DNA of 48,203 nucleotides from Hyphomonadaceae bacterium. Lineage in GTDB: Bacteria; Pseudomonadota; Alphaproteobacteria; Caulobacterales; Hyphomonadaceae. Positions 25,082-33,497 of the stretch are shown here, piece by piece. The translations under genes were made by a program, and so were the position numbers. The stretch spans positions 1 to 48,203 of the forward strand of contig JAUYPV010000027.1 of NCBI GenBank assembly GCA_030697555.1. The letters are read 5' to 3'. The notes beneath the pieces are model-generated. The model saw only the letters and a program-made list of their open reading frames with translations, was not told the origin of the DNA and ran no database searches. Every line of letters begins with the position of its first letter. Within the stretch, counting starts at the first letter, position 1.

Positions 25082-25612
25082 TCAGCTGGCGAGACGCTGG
25101 ATGTAGTCGAACTCGCGAGCGCGGCGTTCGCGCTTCTTGGCCGGCTGGAAGGCGACGCGGGCGTGCTCGGCGCAGTAGGGCGAGCCGTCCTGCGAGGCGT
25201 GGCCGCAGAAGCCGAATGCGGTGTCCGCCGGATCGCCGATCGGCCATTTGCACATCGTGTCCTTCACGGTGAGCACGGTGACCATGTCGCCGTTGGGCAG
25301 GCGCTGCGGCTCGATATTGGTTTCGGCCTCTGTGAGCGGGGCGGGAGCGACGGCCTCGCGGACGGCAAGGGCGCTGGAGCCGCGGGTCTGCGCCTGACGG
25401 GGCAGTTGCTGCTGCGGCTTGGGCCGGGCCAGCCGGGGCGGGCGCTTCACCGGACGTGACGGAGTCGCCCGTCCGGAGAGTCCGAGACGGTGCACTTTGC
25501 CTATGACAGCGTTGCGGGTGACGCTTCCAAGACGCTTGGCGATCTGGCTCGCGCTGTGCCCTTCGGCCCAGAGTTTCTTGAGTTCCGCGACACGTTCTTC
25601 GGTCCAGCCCAT
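25082..25612 (-). CDS. gcrA: GcrA cell-cycle regulator
   Basis: The product is 176 aa. The N-terminal DNA-binding domain is unmistakable: GWTEERVAELKKLWAEG, SASQIAKRLG, VTRNAVIGKVHRLGLSGR. A Pro/Arg/Gln-rich linker leads to the C-terminal sigma-70-interacting region with cysteines and histidines (CKWPIGDP, FCGH, PYCAEHARVAF). GcrA recruits RNA polymerase to promoters with methylated GANTC sites and pairs with CcrM and CtrA in the alphaproteobacterial cell cycle. A GAATC lies 24 bp upstream of its start, in line with cell-cycle control of the gene itself. Confidence 0.98.
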   Translation of the reverse strand: MGWTEERVAELKKLWAEGHSASQIAKRLGSVTRNAVIGKVHRLGLSGRATPSRPVKRPPRLARPKPQQQLPRQAQTRGSSALAVREAVAPAPLTEAETNIEPQRLPNGDMVTVLTVKDTMCKWPIGDPADTAFGFCGHASQDGSPYCAEHARVAFQPAKKRERRAREFDYIQRLAS

Positions 25613-25984
25613 GAATTGATCTCCACAGCCTCAGAGAATCATGCAAGACACTAGATATTGAGCGTGTCCGCCGGACCCTCTCCCATTTCACCTAGGGATA
25701 GTATCTACCGCTCTCGCGGGCGCAATATGCTGTGATCCTTGCTAACAGGTATCTCAATATATTGCGTCTATATTGAGTCCGAGTGAGTCACTCCGCCGCA
25801 TGACCGGTTTGAGCAGAGTGTGGCGGCGGGGACTCAACTTTCGAGCGAGGTTCCCGGTAGGCGCCCGGTTTGGACTCAAAGTTGACTCCCACGTCAGCTT
25901 CCTCGCGCCGGCGCCTTGCGGGGCGGCCCCCTCATTCCAAGATTTCCATGGCGTCGGCGAACGATCGGCGTAAAAGCGCGCCCC
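25613..25984. promoter_or_regulatory. Gene-free regulatory gap between gcrA and the ABC permease, rich in GANTC sites
   Basis: No credible gene is present in 372 bp. GANTC sites occur at 25636-25640, 25775-25779, 25785-25789, 25831-25835, 25873-25877 and 25884-25888. GACTCAACTTT (25831-25841) and AAAGTTGACTC (25878-25888) form an inverted repeat, imperfect only at the N of GANTC. The left part is AT-richer than the surroundings. The gap separates divergent genes, so it should contain both promoters. Methylation-dependent control is inferred from the known CcrM/GcrA system. Confidence 0.6.
25753..25777. promoter_or_regulatory. Perfect 9-bp inverted repeat, candidate operator
   Basis: CTCAATATA (25753-25761) and TATATTGAG (25769-25777) are exact complements around TTGCGTC. 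A further TATTGAG occurs at 25656-25662, closer to gcrA. The right arm overlaps the GAGTC at 25775, so a binding protein could compete with methylation. The bound protein is unknown. Confidence 0.5.
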
Positions 25985-26830
25985 ATGGATCAGACCGTAT
26001 CCCGCCCGCCGATGGAGACCGCCGCGCCCAGCGCGATCGGTCCTCGGGCGTATGGCGCGGTGAACTGGCTCGGCCTCTGGACACTCTGCCTGCGCGAGAC
26101 GCGGCGGTTCTGGAAAGTCGGGATGCAGACGCTGTTTGCGCCGGTCGTCTCCAGCCTGCTGATGCTGTTCGTATTCAAGCTGGCGCTGCCGCAGAACGGC
26201 GCGACGAGCCCGGGCGGCGTCGCTTTCGAGACGTTCCTGGCGCCGGGCATCGTTATGATGGCGGTCCTCACCAATGCTTTCGCCAACACGTCCTCTTCGG
26301 TGATCATCGCCAAGGTGCAGGGCAATGCGGTCGACTTCCTGATGCCGCCGTTGTCGCCGCTCGAGCTCACCATCGGTTTCCTGTCGGGCGCGGTGACGCG
26401 CGGCGTGCTGGTCGGCATCGTCACCTATGCAGTGATCTTCGCCCTGCAGATCGCGCCGTTCCAGATCGCGAACGCGCTGGCGCTGGTCTACTACTCGGTC
26501 GTCGCTTCGCTGTTCATGGGCGCCATCGGCCTCATCGGCGGTATCTGGGCGGACAAGTTCGACCACATGGCCGCCGTGCAGAACTTCGTGGTGATGCCGC
26601 TCACCATGCTGTCGGGCACCTTCTATCCGATCAGCCGGCTGGGCGAGCCGTTCCACACGATCAGCCACTTCAACCCATTCTTCCACCTGATCGACGGATT
26701 TCGCTATGGCTTCACCGGCCACGCCGAAGGCGACCTCATGCTCGGCGCTCTCTATACCCTCGCTCTCACCACCGCGCTGTGCGTCACGTGCTGGGCGATG
26801 TTCCGATCGGGCTACAAGCTGAAGGCTTGA
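25985..26830 (+). CDS. ABC-2 type transporter permease
   Basis: The product is 281 aa with six predicted membrane segments. FAPVVSSLLMLFVFKLAL, FLAPGIVMMAVLTNAFANTSSSVI, ELTIGFLSGAVTRGVLVG and NFVVMPLTMLSGTFYPISRLGEPF match the ABC-2 permease family (YadH/NodJ-like exporters). I start it at MDQTVSRPP (25985); a longer form is possible but less likely. No ATPase gene is adjacent in this window, so its partner must be elsewhere. A strong hairpin terminator follows. Confidence 0.9.
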   Translation: MDQTVSRPPMETAAPSAIGPRAYGAVNWLGLWTLCLRETRRFWKVGMQTLFAPVVSSLLMLFVFKLALPQNGATSPGGVAFETFLAPGIVMMAVLTNAFANTSSSVIIAKVQGNAVDFLMPPLSPLELTIGFLSGAVTRGVLVGIVTYAVIFALQIAPFQIANALALVYYSVVASLFMGAIGLIGGIWADKFDHMAAVQNFVVMPLTMLSGTFYPISRLGEPFHTISHFNPFFHLIDGFRYGFTGHAEGDLMLGALYTLALTTALCVTCWAMFRSGYKLKA

Positions 26831-26860
26831 AGCCCGTCACCAATCCTGCATTGACAGGGG

Positions 26861-26896
26861 AAGGGCGGGCCTCAATGGTCCGCCCTTTCCTTTTCG
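26861..26896 (+). terminator. Rho-independent terminator after the ABC permease
   Basis: AAGGGCGGGCC pairs with GGTCCGCCCTT around TCAAT, followed by TCCTTTT. It lies 31 nt past the permease stop and ahead of the argD ribosome-binding site. Confidence 0.8.
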
Positions 26897-26926
26897 GTGC
26901 TCCACCGGCGTCAAGGAGATACGCCA

Positions 26927-28117
26927 ATGTCGAACGCAGTCCTTCCCGTCTACGGCCCGAGTCCGGTCGTGTTCGAGCGAGGCGAAGGCGTGCGTCTGTA
27001 TGACGACAAGGGCAAGCCGTACCTCGACTTCATCGCCGGCATCGCGGTGAACTCGCTCGGCCATGCGCACCCGGCTCTGGTGAAAGCGCTGACCGACCAG
27101 GCCAACAAGCTCTGGCACCTCTCCAACATGTTCCGCATCCCCGGACAGGAGAGACTGGCGCAGCGCTATTGCGACCTGACGTTTGGCGACTTCGCCTTCT
27201 TCACCAATTCAGGGGCGGAATCGATCGAAGGCTGTATCAAGATCGCGCGGCGCTATCACTGGTCGAAGGGTCAGGCGGATCGCATCGGCATCCTCTCCTT
27301 CAACGGCTCGTTCCATGGCCGCACGCTCGGCGGCATCAATGCCGGCGCGCAGGAGAAATACCGCGAAGGCTTTGGCCCGCGTCTGCCAGGCTTCCGCTCG
27401 ATCGAGTTCGGCGACGTCGAAGCGTTGAAAAAAGAGATCAAGGCGCCGGACCTTGCTGCCGTCATCATCGAGCCGGTGCAGGGCGAAGGCGGCGTGCGCG
27501 AAGCGCCGGAGGCTTACCTCCAGCTCATCCGCAAGCTGTGCGACGAAAACGGCGTGCTGCTGATCTATGACGAGATCCAGTGCGGCGCAGGCCGCACCGG
27601 CCAGCTCTTCCATCACCAGTGGTTCAAGGGCGCCGATCCGGATCTGCTCGCCGCGGCCAAAGGCATCGGCGGCGGCTTCCCGATGGGCATGATCCTCGTG
27701 ACCGCGAACGCGGCCTCCGGCATGGCCAAGGGCGTTCACGGCACGACGTTCGGCGGCGGGCCGCTGGCAATGGCCGTCGGCAACGCTGTGCTCGACGTGG
27801 TTGCGGGTGAAGGCTTCCTCGAGAATGTGCGCCGCGTCGCCGGCACGCTGACCCAGGGCATGGAAAGCCTCAAGGACCGCTATCCGGAACTCGTCGTCGA
27901 GGTTACGGGGCGCGGCCTGCTGCGCGGCCTTCGGATGACGCAGGATCCGATGCCCCTGCGCGGCAAGCTGTCGGATCGCGGCCTGCTGGTCGGCACGGCC
28001 GGCAACAACACGCTGCGCCTCGCCCCGCCGCTGATCGTCACCGACGCCGACGTGCGCGAAGCCATCGACATCATCGACCAGCAGTTCGCCTCGATGATGA
28101 CCGCCGCAGGGTCCTGA
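26927..28117 (+). CDS. argD: Acetylornithine aminotransferase
   Basis: The product is 396 aa from the ATG at 26927, behind AAGGAGAT. It is a class III PLP aminotransferase that converts N-acetylglutamate semialdehyde to N-acetylornithine. Visible features are [50 protein letters not shown] and the PLP lysine in [13 protein letters not shown]. It may also act as succinyldiaminopimelate aminotransferase, as ArgD often does. argF follows after 2 bp, so the pair forms a tight operon. Confidence 0.96.
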   Translation: MSNAVLPVYGPSPVVFERGEGVRLYDDKGKPYLDFIAGIAVNSLGHAHPALVKALTDQANKLWHLSNMFRIPGQERLAQRYCDLTFGDFAFFTNSGAESIEGCIKIARRYHWSKGQADRIGILSFNGSFHGRTLGGINAGAQEKYREGFGPRLPGFRSIEFGDVEALKKEIKAPDLAAVIIEPVQGEGGVREAPEAYLQLIRKLCDENGVLLIYDEIQCGAGRTGQLFHHQWFKGADPDLLAAAKGIGGGFPMGMILVTANAASGMAKGVHGTTFGGGPLAMAVGNAVLDVVAGEGFLENVRRVAGTLTQGMESLKDRYPELVVEVTGRGLLRGLRMTQDPMPLRGKLSDRGLLVGTAGNNTLRLAPPLIVTDADVREAIDIIDQQFASMMTAAGS

Positions 28118-28119
28118 AG

Positions 28120-29040
28120 ATGAATCACTTCATCGACCTGTGGCCGGTGCCGTCCGGCGAACTCAGGTCCATCCTCAACAACGCCAAGTCGCGCAAGGCC
28201 GCCCGCAAGGGCGCCCCGCGCGGCACGGTCGACAAGGATGCGCCCCTTGCGGGCCGCACGCTGGCGATGATCTTCGAGAAGAACTCAACCCGGACGCGGG
28301 TCTCGTTCGACATGGCGATCCGCCAGCTCGGCGGCTCCTCGCTTGTCCTCAATTCGGGCGACACGCAGCTCGGGCGAGGGGAGAGCGTCGAGGACACGGC
28401 GAAGGTTCTCTCGCGCTATGTCGACGCCGTGATGATCCGCGCCAACCGTCATGACGACGTTGAAATGTTCGCGAAGGCGGCGACGGTGCCGGTCATCAAT
28501 GGTCTCACCGAGAAGTCGCACCCTTGCCAGATCATGGCCGACCTGCAGACGCTGGAAGAAGCGGGGCTGGAGCTGAAAGGCTCGCGCATCGCCTGGATCG
28601 GCGACGGCAACAACGTCGCCGCCAGCTTCATCCATGCGGCGCCGAAGTTCGGCTTTTCGCTGAGCGTTGCGACGCCTCCTGGCTACGACCCGCAGAGGCA
28701 AGATGTCGAGCGCGCGCGCGCCGAACAGGGGCGCATCGATCTCTTCCGCGATCCGGTGAAGGCGGTTGCCGGTGCTGACGTTGTCGTCGCCGACACATTC
28801 GTGTCGATGGGCGATAAGGATGCCGCCAGGCGTCTCAGGGACCTGGCGCCGTTCAAGGTCAGTGAAGACCTGATGCGCCATGCCAATGGCAAGGCAATGT
28901 TCCTGCACTGCCTGCCGGCGCATCGCGGCGAGGAAGTGGACGCCGACGTCATCGACGGCCCACGCTCGCTGGTCTTCGACGAGGCGGAAAACCGCCTCCA
29001 CGCCCAGAAGGCGATCCTGGAGTGGTGCCTCCGAAGCTAG
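28120..29040 (+). CDS. argF: Ornithine carbamoyltransferase
   Basis: The product is 306 aa. It makes citrulline from ornithine and carbamoyl phosphate. The carbamoyl-phosphate site is STRTR within [11 protein letters not shown]. The ornithine and catalytic motifs HPCQ and [13 protein letters not shown] are both present. It begins 2 bp after argD, with the ribosome-binding site inside the argD end. Its TAG stop overlaps the stop of the convergent membrane-protein gene in CTAG. Confidence 0.98.
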   Translation: MNHFIDLWPVPSGELRSILNNAKSRKAARKGAPRGTVDKDAPLAGRTLAMIFEKNSTRTRVSFDMAIRQLGGSSLVLNSGDTQLGRGESVEDTAKVLSRYVDAVMIRANRHDDVEMFAKAATVPVINGLTEKSHPCQIMADLQTLEEAGLELKGSRIAWIGDGNNVAASFIHAAPKFGFSLSVATPPGYDPQRQDVERARAEQGRIDLFRDPVKAVAGADVVVADTFVSMGDKDAARRLRDLAPFKVSEDLMRHANGKAMFLHCLPAHRGEEVDADVIDGPRSLVFDEAENRLHAQKAILEWCLRS

Positions 29041-29996
29041 GCTGGCAAGGCCGGATCGGCGTCGGGCGCCGGCTTTACCGGTTCGGCGAAGTCCGGGTCG
29101 GTCATCATTTTCCAGCTCACCGCACCGGCCATGGCGATGACAATGCTGCCGAGGAAGTTGATGAAAAAGGCCAGCGTCGTCCGCAACACGTTGGCGATAT
29201 CCGACATGTCGTAGCCGGCGGCGAGCGCGAGATTCGCCTCGCGCATCGCTTGCTGCATGCCCTCGCGCGAAGTGAAGTCGGCGTTCTGCATGGCCTCGAA
29301 ATAGCCAGGCGGAAGCACGTAGGGCGTCGACGACCACTGCGCCGCCTGTGCGATGATCGCCCAGATGATCCAGAAGCCGAGAAGCGGCCAGTAGTAGTCC
29401 TCGGTCATTTCCCACGACGAGGAAACACCGACCTTCCGGTGTGCGATCGTCTCGGGCGCGATGAAACTCAGGCGCACCCCGACCCATGTTGCGAGTATGG
29501 CCACGCCAACCGCGCCGAGAATTCCGAACAGCAGGCCGACGCCGCCGGGCGCCAGCGACATCATTCCCTGCGCGAGCAGGTTCGCGACAAAATACGCAAT
29601 CACGATCCCGATGATGATGGCGAACTGGATGGCCCACGCCGTCAGCAGGCGGAATTCGTCAGCGCCCCATGCGAGGTAGAAAGGCAGGCGAGGCTTCTCG
29701 CCACGCACCACCAGCTTGGTGAGGCCCGAAAACATGATGATGGTGAGCACGCAGGTCAGGAGGAAAAAAAGGATCCCCTGAGGCGCGACAGGCAGCAGCC
29801 TGCTCCAGGCCTCCGCCCCTTCCTCTGCCGCGTAGGTCTGTGCCTCGATGTAGGCGACCATGAAACTCGACATCAGCACGATGAAGGCGACGAGTTGCAG
29901 CAGGCACGGCAGCCACACGATCTTCAGCACTGGAAGCCAGTTCCGGCCGGTGAACACGAACGTCCTGGCGATGGCCTGGAAGACCTTGAACTTCAC
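29037..29996 (-). CDS. Multi-pass membrane protein of unknown function
   Basis: The product is 319 aa from a GTG at 29996, behind GGGGGAT. About six hydrophobic segments are seen, including [40 protein letters not shown] and [20 protein letters not shown] (each a stretch of about 20). No signal peptide or catalytic motif is apparent, and the C-terminus is a short acidic/Pro tail. It is an inner-membrane protein by prediction. It stands alone, convergent to argF and divergent from hslO. Confidence 0.8.
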   Translation of the reverse strand: MKFKVFQAIARTFVFTGRNWLPVLKIVWLPCLLQLVAFIVLMSSFMVAYIEAQTYAAEEGAEAWSRLLPVAPQGILFFLLTCVLTIIMFSGLTKLVVRGEKPRLPFYLAWGADEFRLLTAWAIQFAIIIGIVIAYFVANLLAQGMMSLAPGGVGLLFGILGAVGVAILATWVGVRLSFIAPETIAHRKVGVSSSWEMTEDYYWPLLGFWIIWAIIAQAAQWSSTPYVLPPGYFEAMQNADFTSREGMQQAMREANLALAAGYDMSDIANVLRTTLAFFINFLGSIVIAMAGAVSWKMMTDPDFAEPVKPAPDADPALPA

Positions 29997-30138
29997 GGTA
30001 TCCCCCTATTTTTCCGGCCCCGGCCTTGCCCTCCGCCTTGCCAGCGTGTCGAGCGGCCGTAAGCCTAGCAGGTGTGATCCCGGCCTCAAGGGTTGAACCG
30101 GGCGAATGCACCGCCCATGTTGGTCACCGCAATCCCTC

Positions 30139-31086
30139 ATGATAACCGGCGCCATGATCGAATCGATAGAGCTCAATGACCCTTTGGGCGAAGGCGACGA
30201 TTTCGTCGCTTCGTTCCAGATCGAGGACACATCCGTCCGCGGCCGCATCGCGCGGCTGGGCGATGGCGTGCTCGATCCCATCCTCAAGCGTCATGATTAT
30301 CCGCGCTGGGCCGCCCACCTGCTGGGCGAGGCGGTGACGCTCGCCGTGCTGATCTCGGCGTCGCTGAAGTTCGAAGGCAAGGTGCTCGTCCAGGCGCAGG
30401 GCGAAGGCCCGGTTCCGCTGATGGTCGCCGAGGCGCGCTCCGATGGCGGCGTGCGTGGCTATCTGCGCCTCGACAAGGCGAAGTGGGACAATCTCGACCG
30501 TATCAACAAGGGGCAGCGCCCGCACATCCCGCAGGTTCTTGGCGCGGGCGTGCTGGCCCTGCTGTTGCAGCCTAATGACCCGGACCAGTCGCCGTGGCAA
30601 AGCCTCGTTCCCATCGAGGGCGCGACTTTGGCCGATTGCGCGCAGACTTGGTTCGCACAGTCCGAGCAGATCCCCACGCGCGTGCGCCTGGCGGTCGGTG
30701 AGATTTCCGAGCCCGGCGGAACCAAGCGCTGGCGGGCAGGCGGCGCCTTGATCCAGCAAGTGGCCGGTGACGCGACACGCGGCGCAACGGACGAGCCGTG
30801 GGACAATGCCCGCGCCCTGTTCGACACCATTACCGATCTCGAGCTTGCCGATCCGGATGTGTCGTCCGGCACGCTTCTGTTCCGCCTTTTCCACGAGAAC
30901 GGCGTGCGGCTCGAGCCGCCGCGTGCGCTAACCGACAAGTGCACCTGTTCCGAAGAAAAGCTGCTCGCCACGTTGCGCCAGATGCCGCGTGACGAGATCC
31001 TGCAGCTTGCAGAAGCCGACGGCGCCATTGCCGCCGACTGCCAGTTCTGCGGTCGCCTCTATCGTTTTCCGGCGAAGGACGTCTGA
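30139..31086 (+). CDS. hslO: Redox-regulated chaperone Hsp33
   Basis: The product is 315 aa from the ATG at 30139; an ATG at 30154 is equally plausible because neither has a good Shine-Dalgarno sequence. The N-terminal region FQIEDTSVRGRIARLG and the GGVRGYLRLD block are typical. The zinc/redox switch is present as CTCS (CxC) and CQFC (CxxC) near the C-terminus. Hsp33 holds unfolding proteins when oxidation releases zinc and forms disulfides. The gene converges on apaG with a 6-bp gap. Confidence 0.94.
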   Translation: MITGAMIESIELNDPLGEGDDFVASFQIEDTSVRGRIARLGDGVLDPILKRHDYPRWAAHLLGEAVTLAVLISASLKFEGKVLVQAQGEGPVPLMVAEARSDGGVRGYLRLDKAKWDNLDRINKGQRPHIPQVLGAGVLALLLQPNDPDQSPWQSLVPIEGATLADCAQTWFAQSEQIPTRVRLAVGEISEPGGTKRWRAGGALIQQVAGDATRGATDEPWDNARALFDTITDLELADPDVSSGTLLFRLFHENGVRLEPPRALTDKCTCSEEKLLATLRQMPRDEILQLAEADGAIAADCQFCGRLYRFPAKDV

Positions 31087-31092
31087 CGTGGT

Positions 31093-31500
31093 CTAGTTCG
31101 GCGCGCGGCGGTCGTAGGGACTGTCGAGTGCGAACAACGGAATGCGAGCCTCGACTTTGCCGCCTGTTTCGTCTTCGAGGCTGTAGGTCCCCTGCATCAT
31201 GCCGGAGGGCGCGGCCAGCGGGCAGCCCGACGTGTATTCGAACTTGGCGCCGGGGCGCAGCACGGGATTCTGCCCAACGACGCCCGAGCCGTTCACTTCC
31301 TGCACGCGGCCTTCGCGATCGGTGATGTGCCAGTGCCGTGTCATCAGTTGCAGCGTGTGCTTGCCGCGATTCTCGATCTCGACATGGTAGGCCCAGAAAT
31401 ACCGGTTCTCCGAGGGCGAACTTTCTTCCTCAAGAAAGCTTGGCTTCACGCGGATGACGACGCCGTCCGTCTCCGCTTCATAGGCTAGGGAGCGGGCCAT
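31093..31500 (-). CDS. apaG: ApaG (DUF525) protein
   Basis: The product is 135 aa. The core blocks VIRVKPSFLEEESSPSENRYFWAY, VEIENRG, TLQLMTRHWHITD, VNGSGVVGQNPVLRPG and FEYTSGCPLAAPSGMMQGTY (here listed in parts) define the ApaG fold, an Ig-like domain of uncertain role. Its ATG shares one base with the metZ stop (TGATG), so translation is probably coupled to metZ. Confidence 0.96.
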   Translation of the reverse strand: MARSLAYEAETDGVVIRVKPSFLEEESSPSENRYFWAYHVEIENRGKHTLQLMTRHWHITDREGRVQEVNGSGVVGQNPVLRPGAKFEYTSGCPLAAPSGMMQGTYSLEDETGGKVEARIPLFALDSPYDRRAPN

Positions 31501-32702
31501 CAGGCGGTCAGCGCCTGTTCGAGATCTTCCGCGACGTCCTGCGGATCCTCGAGACCGACCGAAAGGCGGATCCAGCTGTCGTCGAGGCCGATCGCCGCGC
31601 GTTCCTCTTCGGTCAGCGTGCGATGCGTCGTCGTCGCGGGGTGCGTCACCAGCGATTTCGAATCGCCGAGATTGTTGGAGATGTCGATCAGGCCGAGCTT
31701 GTTCAGCGTCGCGAACGCTGCCTTGCGCCCGCCCTTGAGCGAGATCGCCAGCATGCTGCCGCCACCGTCCGGCATCTGCGAGGCATGTATGTTGTGGTGC
31801 GGATGGTCCGAGCGCCCCGGATAGCGCACCGCTGCGACCTGCCGGTTCGTGGCAAGCCGGTCCGCGATCAACCGCGCATTGTCGCTCATCCGGCGGACGC
31901 GCAGGTCCATCGTCTCGAGGCCCTTGAGAACCACCCACGCGTTGAACGGCGACATGGAGGGGCCGGTATGCCGGTAATACTGCTGCAGCTCGTCCTCGAT
32001 CGCTTTCTTCTTGCCGAGGATCGCGCCGCCCAAAGTGCGGCCCTGACCGTCGATGTGCTTGGTCGTCGAATAGACCACCCAGTCCGCGCCGAGCTGCAGC
32101 GGCTTCTGCAGGATGGGGGAGGCGAACACGTTATCGACGATCAGCTCGCCGCCGGCGCCGTGCGTCAGGTTCGCGACGGCGCGGATGTCGACCGCATCCA
32201 GCAGCGGGTTCGATGGCGTCTCGATGATTACGAAGCGGCACGGCTTCGCCAACGCCTTTTCCCACTGATCAAGGTCCGATCCGTCGACCCACGTCACCTC
32301 GACACCCATCTTCGGCAGCACGTTCTTGAGGATCCAGACGACGGACGAGAACAGCGCGCGGGGCGCCACCACCCGGTCGCCCGGCTTCAGCGGCGCCACC
32401 AACATGGTGTTGATCGCGGCCATGCCGCTCGCGGTCGCGCGGCAGTCTTCCGCGCCTTCAAGCTGCGCCAGGCGCTCCTCGAACATCCGCACGGTCGGGT
32501 TCGCGTAGCGCGAGTAGATATAGCCGGGCTCGTCGCCCGCCATGCGCGCCGACTGCTGTTCCGGGCTATCGTAGACGAAGCCCGAACTGAGGTAGAGCGC
32601 CTCGGACGTCTCGCCGTACTGCGAGCGGGTAAGGCCGCCGCGCACCATCATCGTCTGGGGCCGCCAGCTCTTGTTTTTCGGGCTTTTTGCGTCGTCGGCC
32701 AT
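31500..32702 (-). CDS. metZ: O-succinylhomoserine sulfhydrylase
   Basis: The product is 400 aa, a Cys/Met-metabolism PLP enzyme. It makes homocysteine directly from O-succinylhomoserine and sulfide, the direct sulfhydrylation route to methionine. The PLP lysine is in VVYSTTKHIDGQGRTLGG, with YSRYANPTVRMFEERLA, TASGMAAINTML and IIETPSNPLLDAVDI also present. The GRTLGG context favours MetZ over cystathionine gamma-synthase. apaG overlaps its stop by 1 bp. Confidence 0.93.
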   Translation of the reverse strand: MADDAKSPKNKSWRPQTMMVRGGLTRSQYGETSEALYLSSGFVYDSPEQQSARMAGDEPGYIYSRYANPTVRMFEERLAQLEGAEDCRATASGMAAINTMLVAPLKPGDRVVAPRALFSSVVWILKNVLPKMGVEVTWVDGSDLDQWEKALAKPCRFVIIETPSNPLLDAVDIRAVANLTHGAGGELIVDNVFASPILQKPLQLGADWVVYSTTKHIDGQGRTLGGAILGKKKAIEDELQQYYRHTGPSMSPFNAWVVLKGLETMDLRVRRMSDNARLIADRLATNRQVAAVRYPGRSDHPHHNIHASQMPDGGGSMLAISLKGGRKAAFATLNKLGLIDISNNLGDSKSLVTHPATTTHRTLTEEERAAIGLDDSWIRLSVGLEDPQDVAEDLEQALTA

Positions 32703-32855
32703 GTGACTACTCTGGATGATATTTCACCCCGCCTTTAAGCCGAAAACCGTCGCGGCGCCAGTGAGCTTACCTTATCAATCCCTCATGCTTGGTCCGACGC
32801 CATTTCCAGTGCGGGCCCGCAATGATGCTGGTATGGAGATCGCCCGGAGGCGCCA

Positions 32856-33497
32856 GTGATTCTGATCGGCCAATACGACAGCCCGTTTGTCAGGCGCGTG
32901 GCTATCGCGCTCCGGCTCTATGGCGTCCCGTTCGAGCACAAGCCTTGGTCGGTCTTCGGCGACGCCGAAAAGATCGCCCAGTACAACCCGTTGATGCGCG
33001 TCCCGACCCTGGTGATGGACAGCGGCGAGGTCGTCATCGAAAGCGCAGCCATCCTCGATGCGCTCGACCAGACGGCCGGTGCGGCCAAGGCGATGATGCC
33101 CCTTTCGGGCGATCTGCGCCGCGAAGCTCAGAAGGTCTGCGCTCTTGCCACAGGACTTGCCGACAAGGCGGTGTCGCTTGGCTATGAGCGCCACGTCCAC
33201 AAGCGCGAGACGGAATCCTGGGTCGAGCGCTGTCTGAGCCAGATCGCCGGCGCGCTGGGCCAGCTCGAAGCCAGCCGCACGCGGAACAGCAAGACTGAAT
33301 GGTGGTTCGGCTCCTCGATCGGTCACGCCGACATCACCGTCGCCTGCGCCCTGCGCTTCCTGGGTGATGCCCATGCCGGGCTATTCGATCTCTCCGAAGG
33401 CTGGCCGATGCTTGCCGCCCATGCCGCGAAATGCGAAGCGCTGCCGCCGTTCCGCGAGATCACCCAGCCTTTCTCGGTCACACCCCCGAAATCATGA
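32856..33497 (+). CDS. Glutathione S-transferase family protein
   Basis: The product is 213 aa from a GTG at 32856, behind GGAGG. The N-terminal thioredoxin-like domain has ILIGQYDSPFVRRVAIAL, with Ser in the catalytic region, the cis-Pro in RVPTLVMDSG, and ESAAILDALD for glutathione gamma-glutamyl binding. The C-terminal domain is all-helical. The substrate is unknown. The TGA overlaps the ATG of the dcd-type gene in ATGA, so the two are coupled, although their functions are unrelated. Confidence 0.92.
   Translation: MILIGQYDSPFVRRVAIALRLYGVPFEHKPWSVFGDAEKIAQYNPLMRVPTLVMDSGEVVIESAAILDALDQTAGAAKAMMPLSGDLRREAQKVCALATGLADKAVSLGYERHVHKRETESWVERCLSQIAGALGQLEASRTRNSKTEWWFGSSIGHADITVACALRFLGDAHAGLFDLSEGWPMLAAHAAKCEALPPFREITQPFSVTPPKS

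Noticed and set aside
26851-26856. TTGACA before argD as a -35 box
   Set aside because: No -10 match at proper spacing, and the region is the stem of the permease terminator.
28285-29637. 450-codon reverse frame across argF and the membrane-protein gene
   Set aside because: Runs across two well-supported genes and has no recognisable domain.
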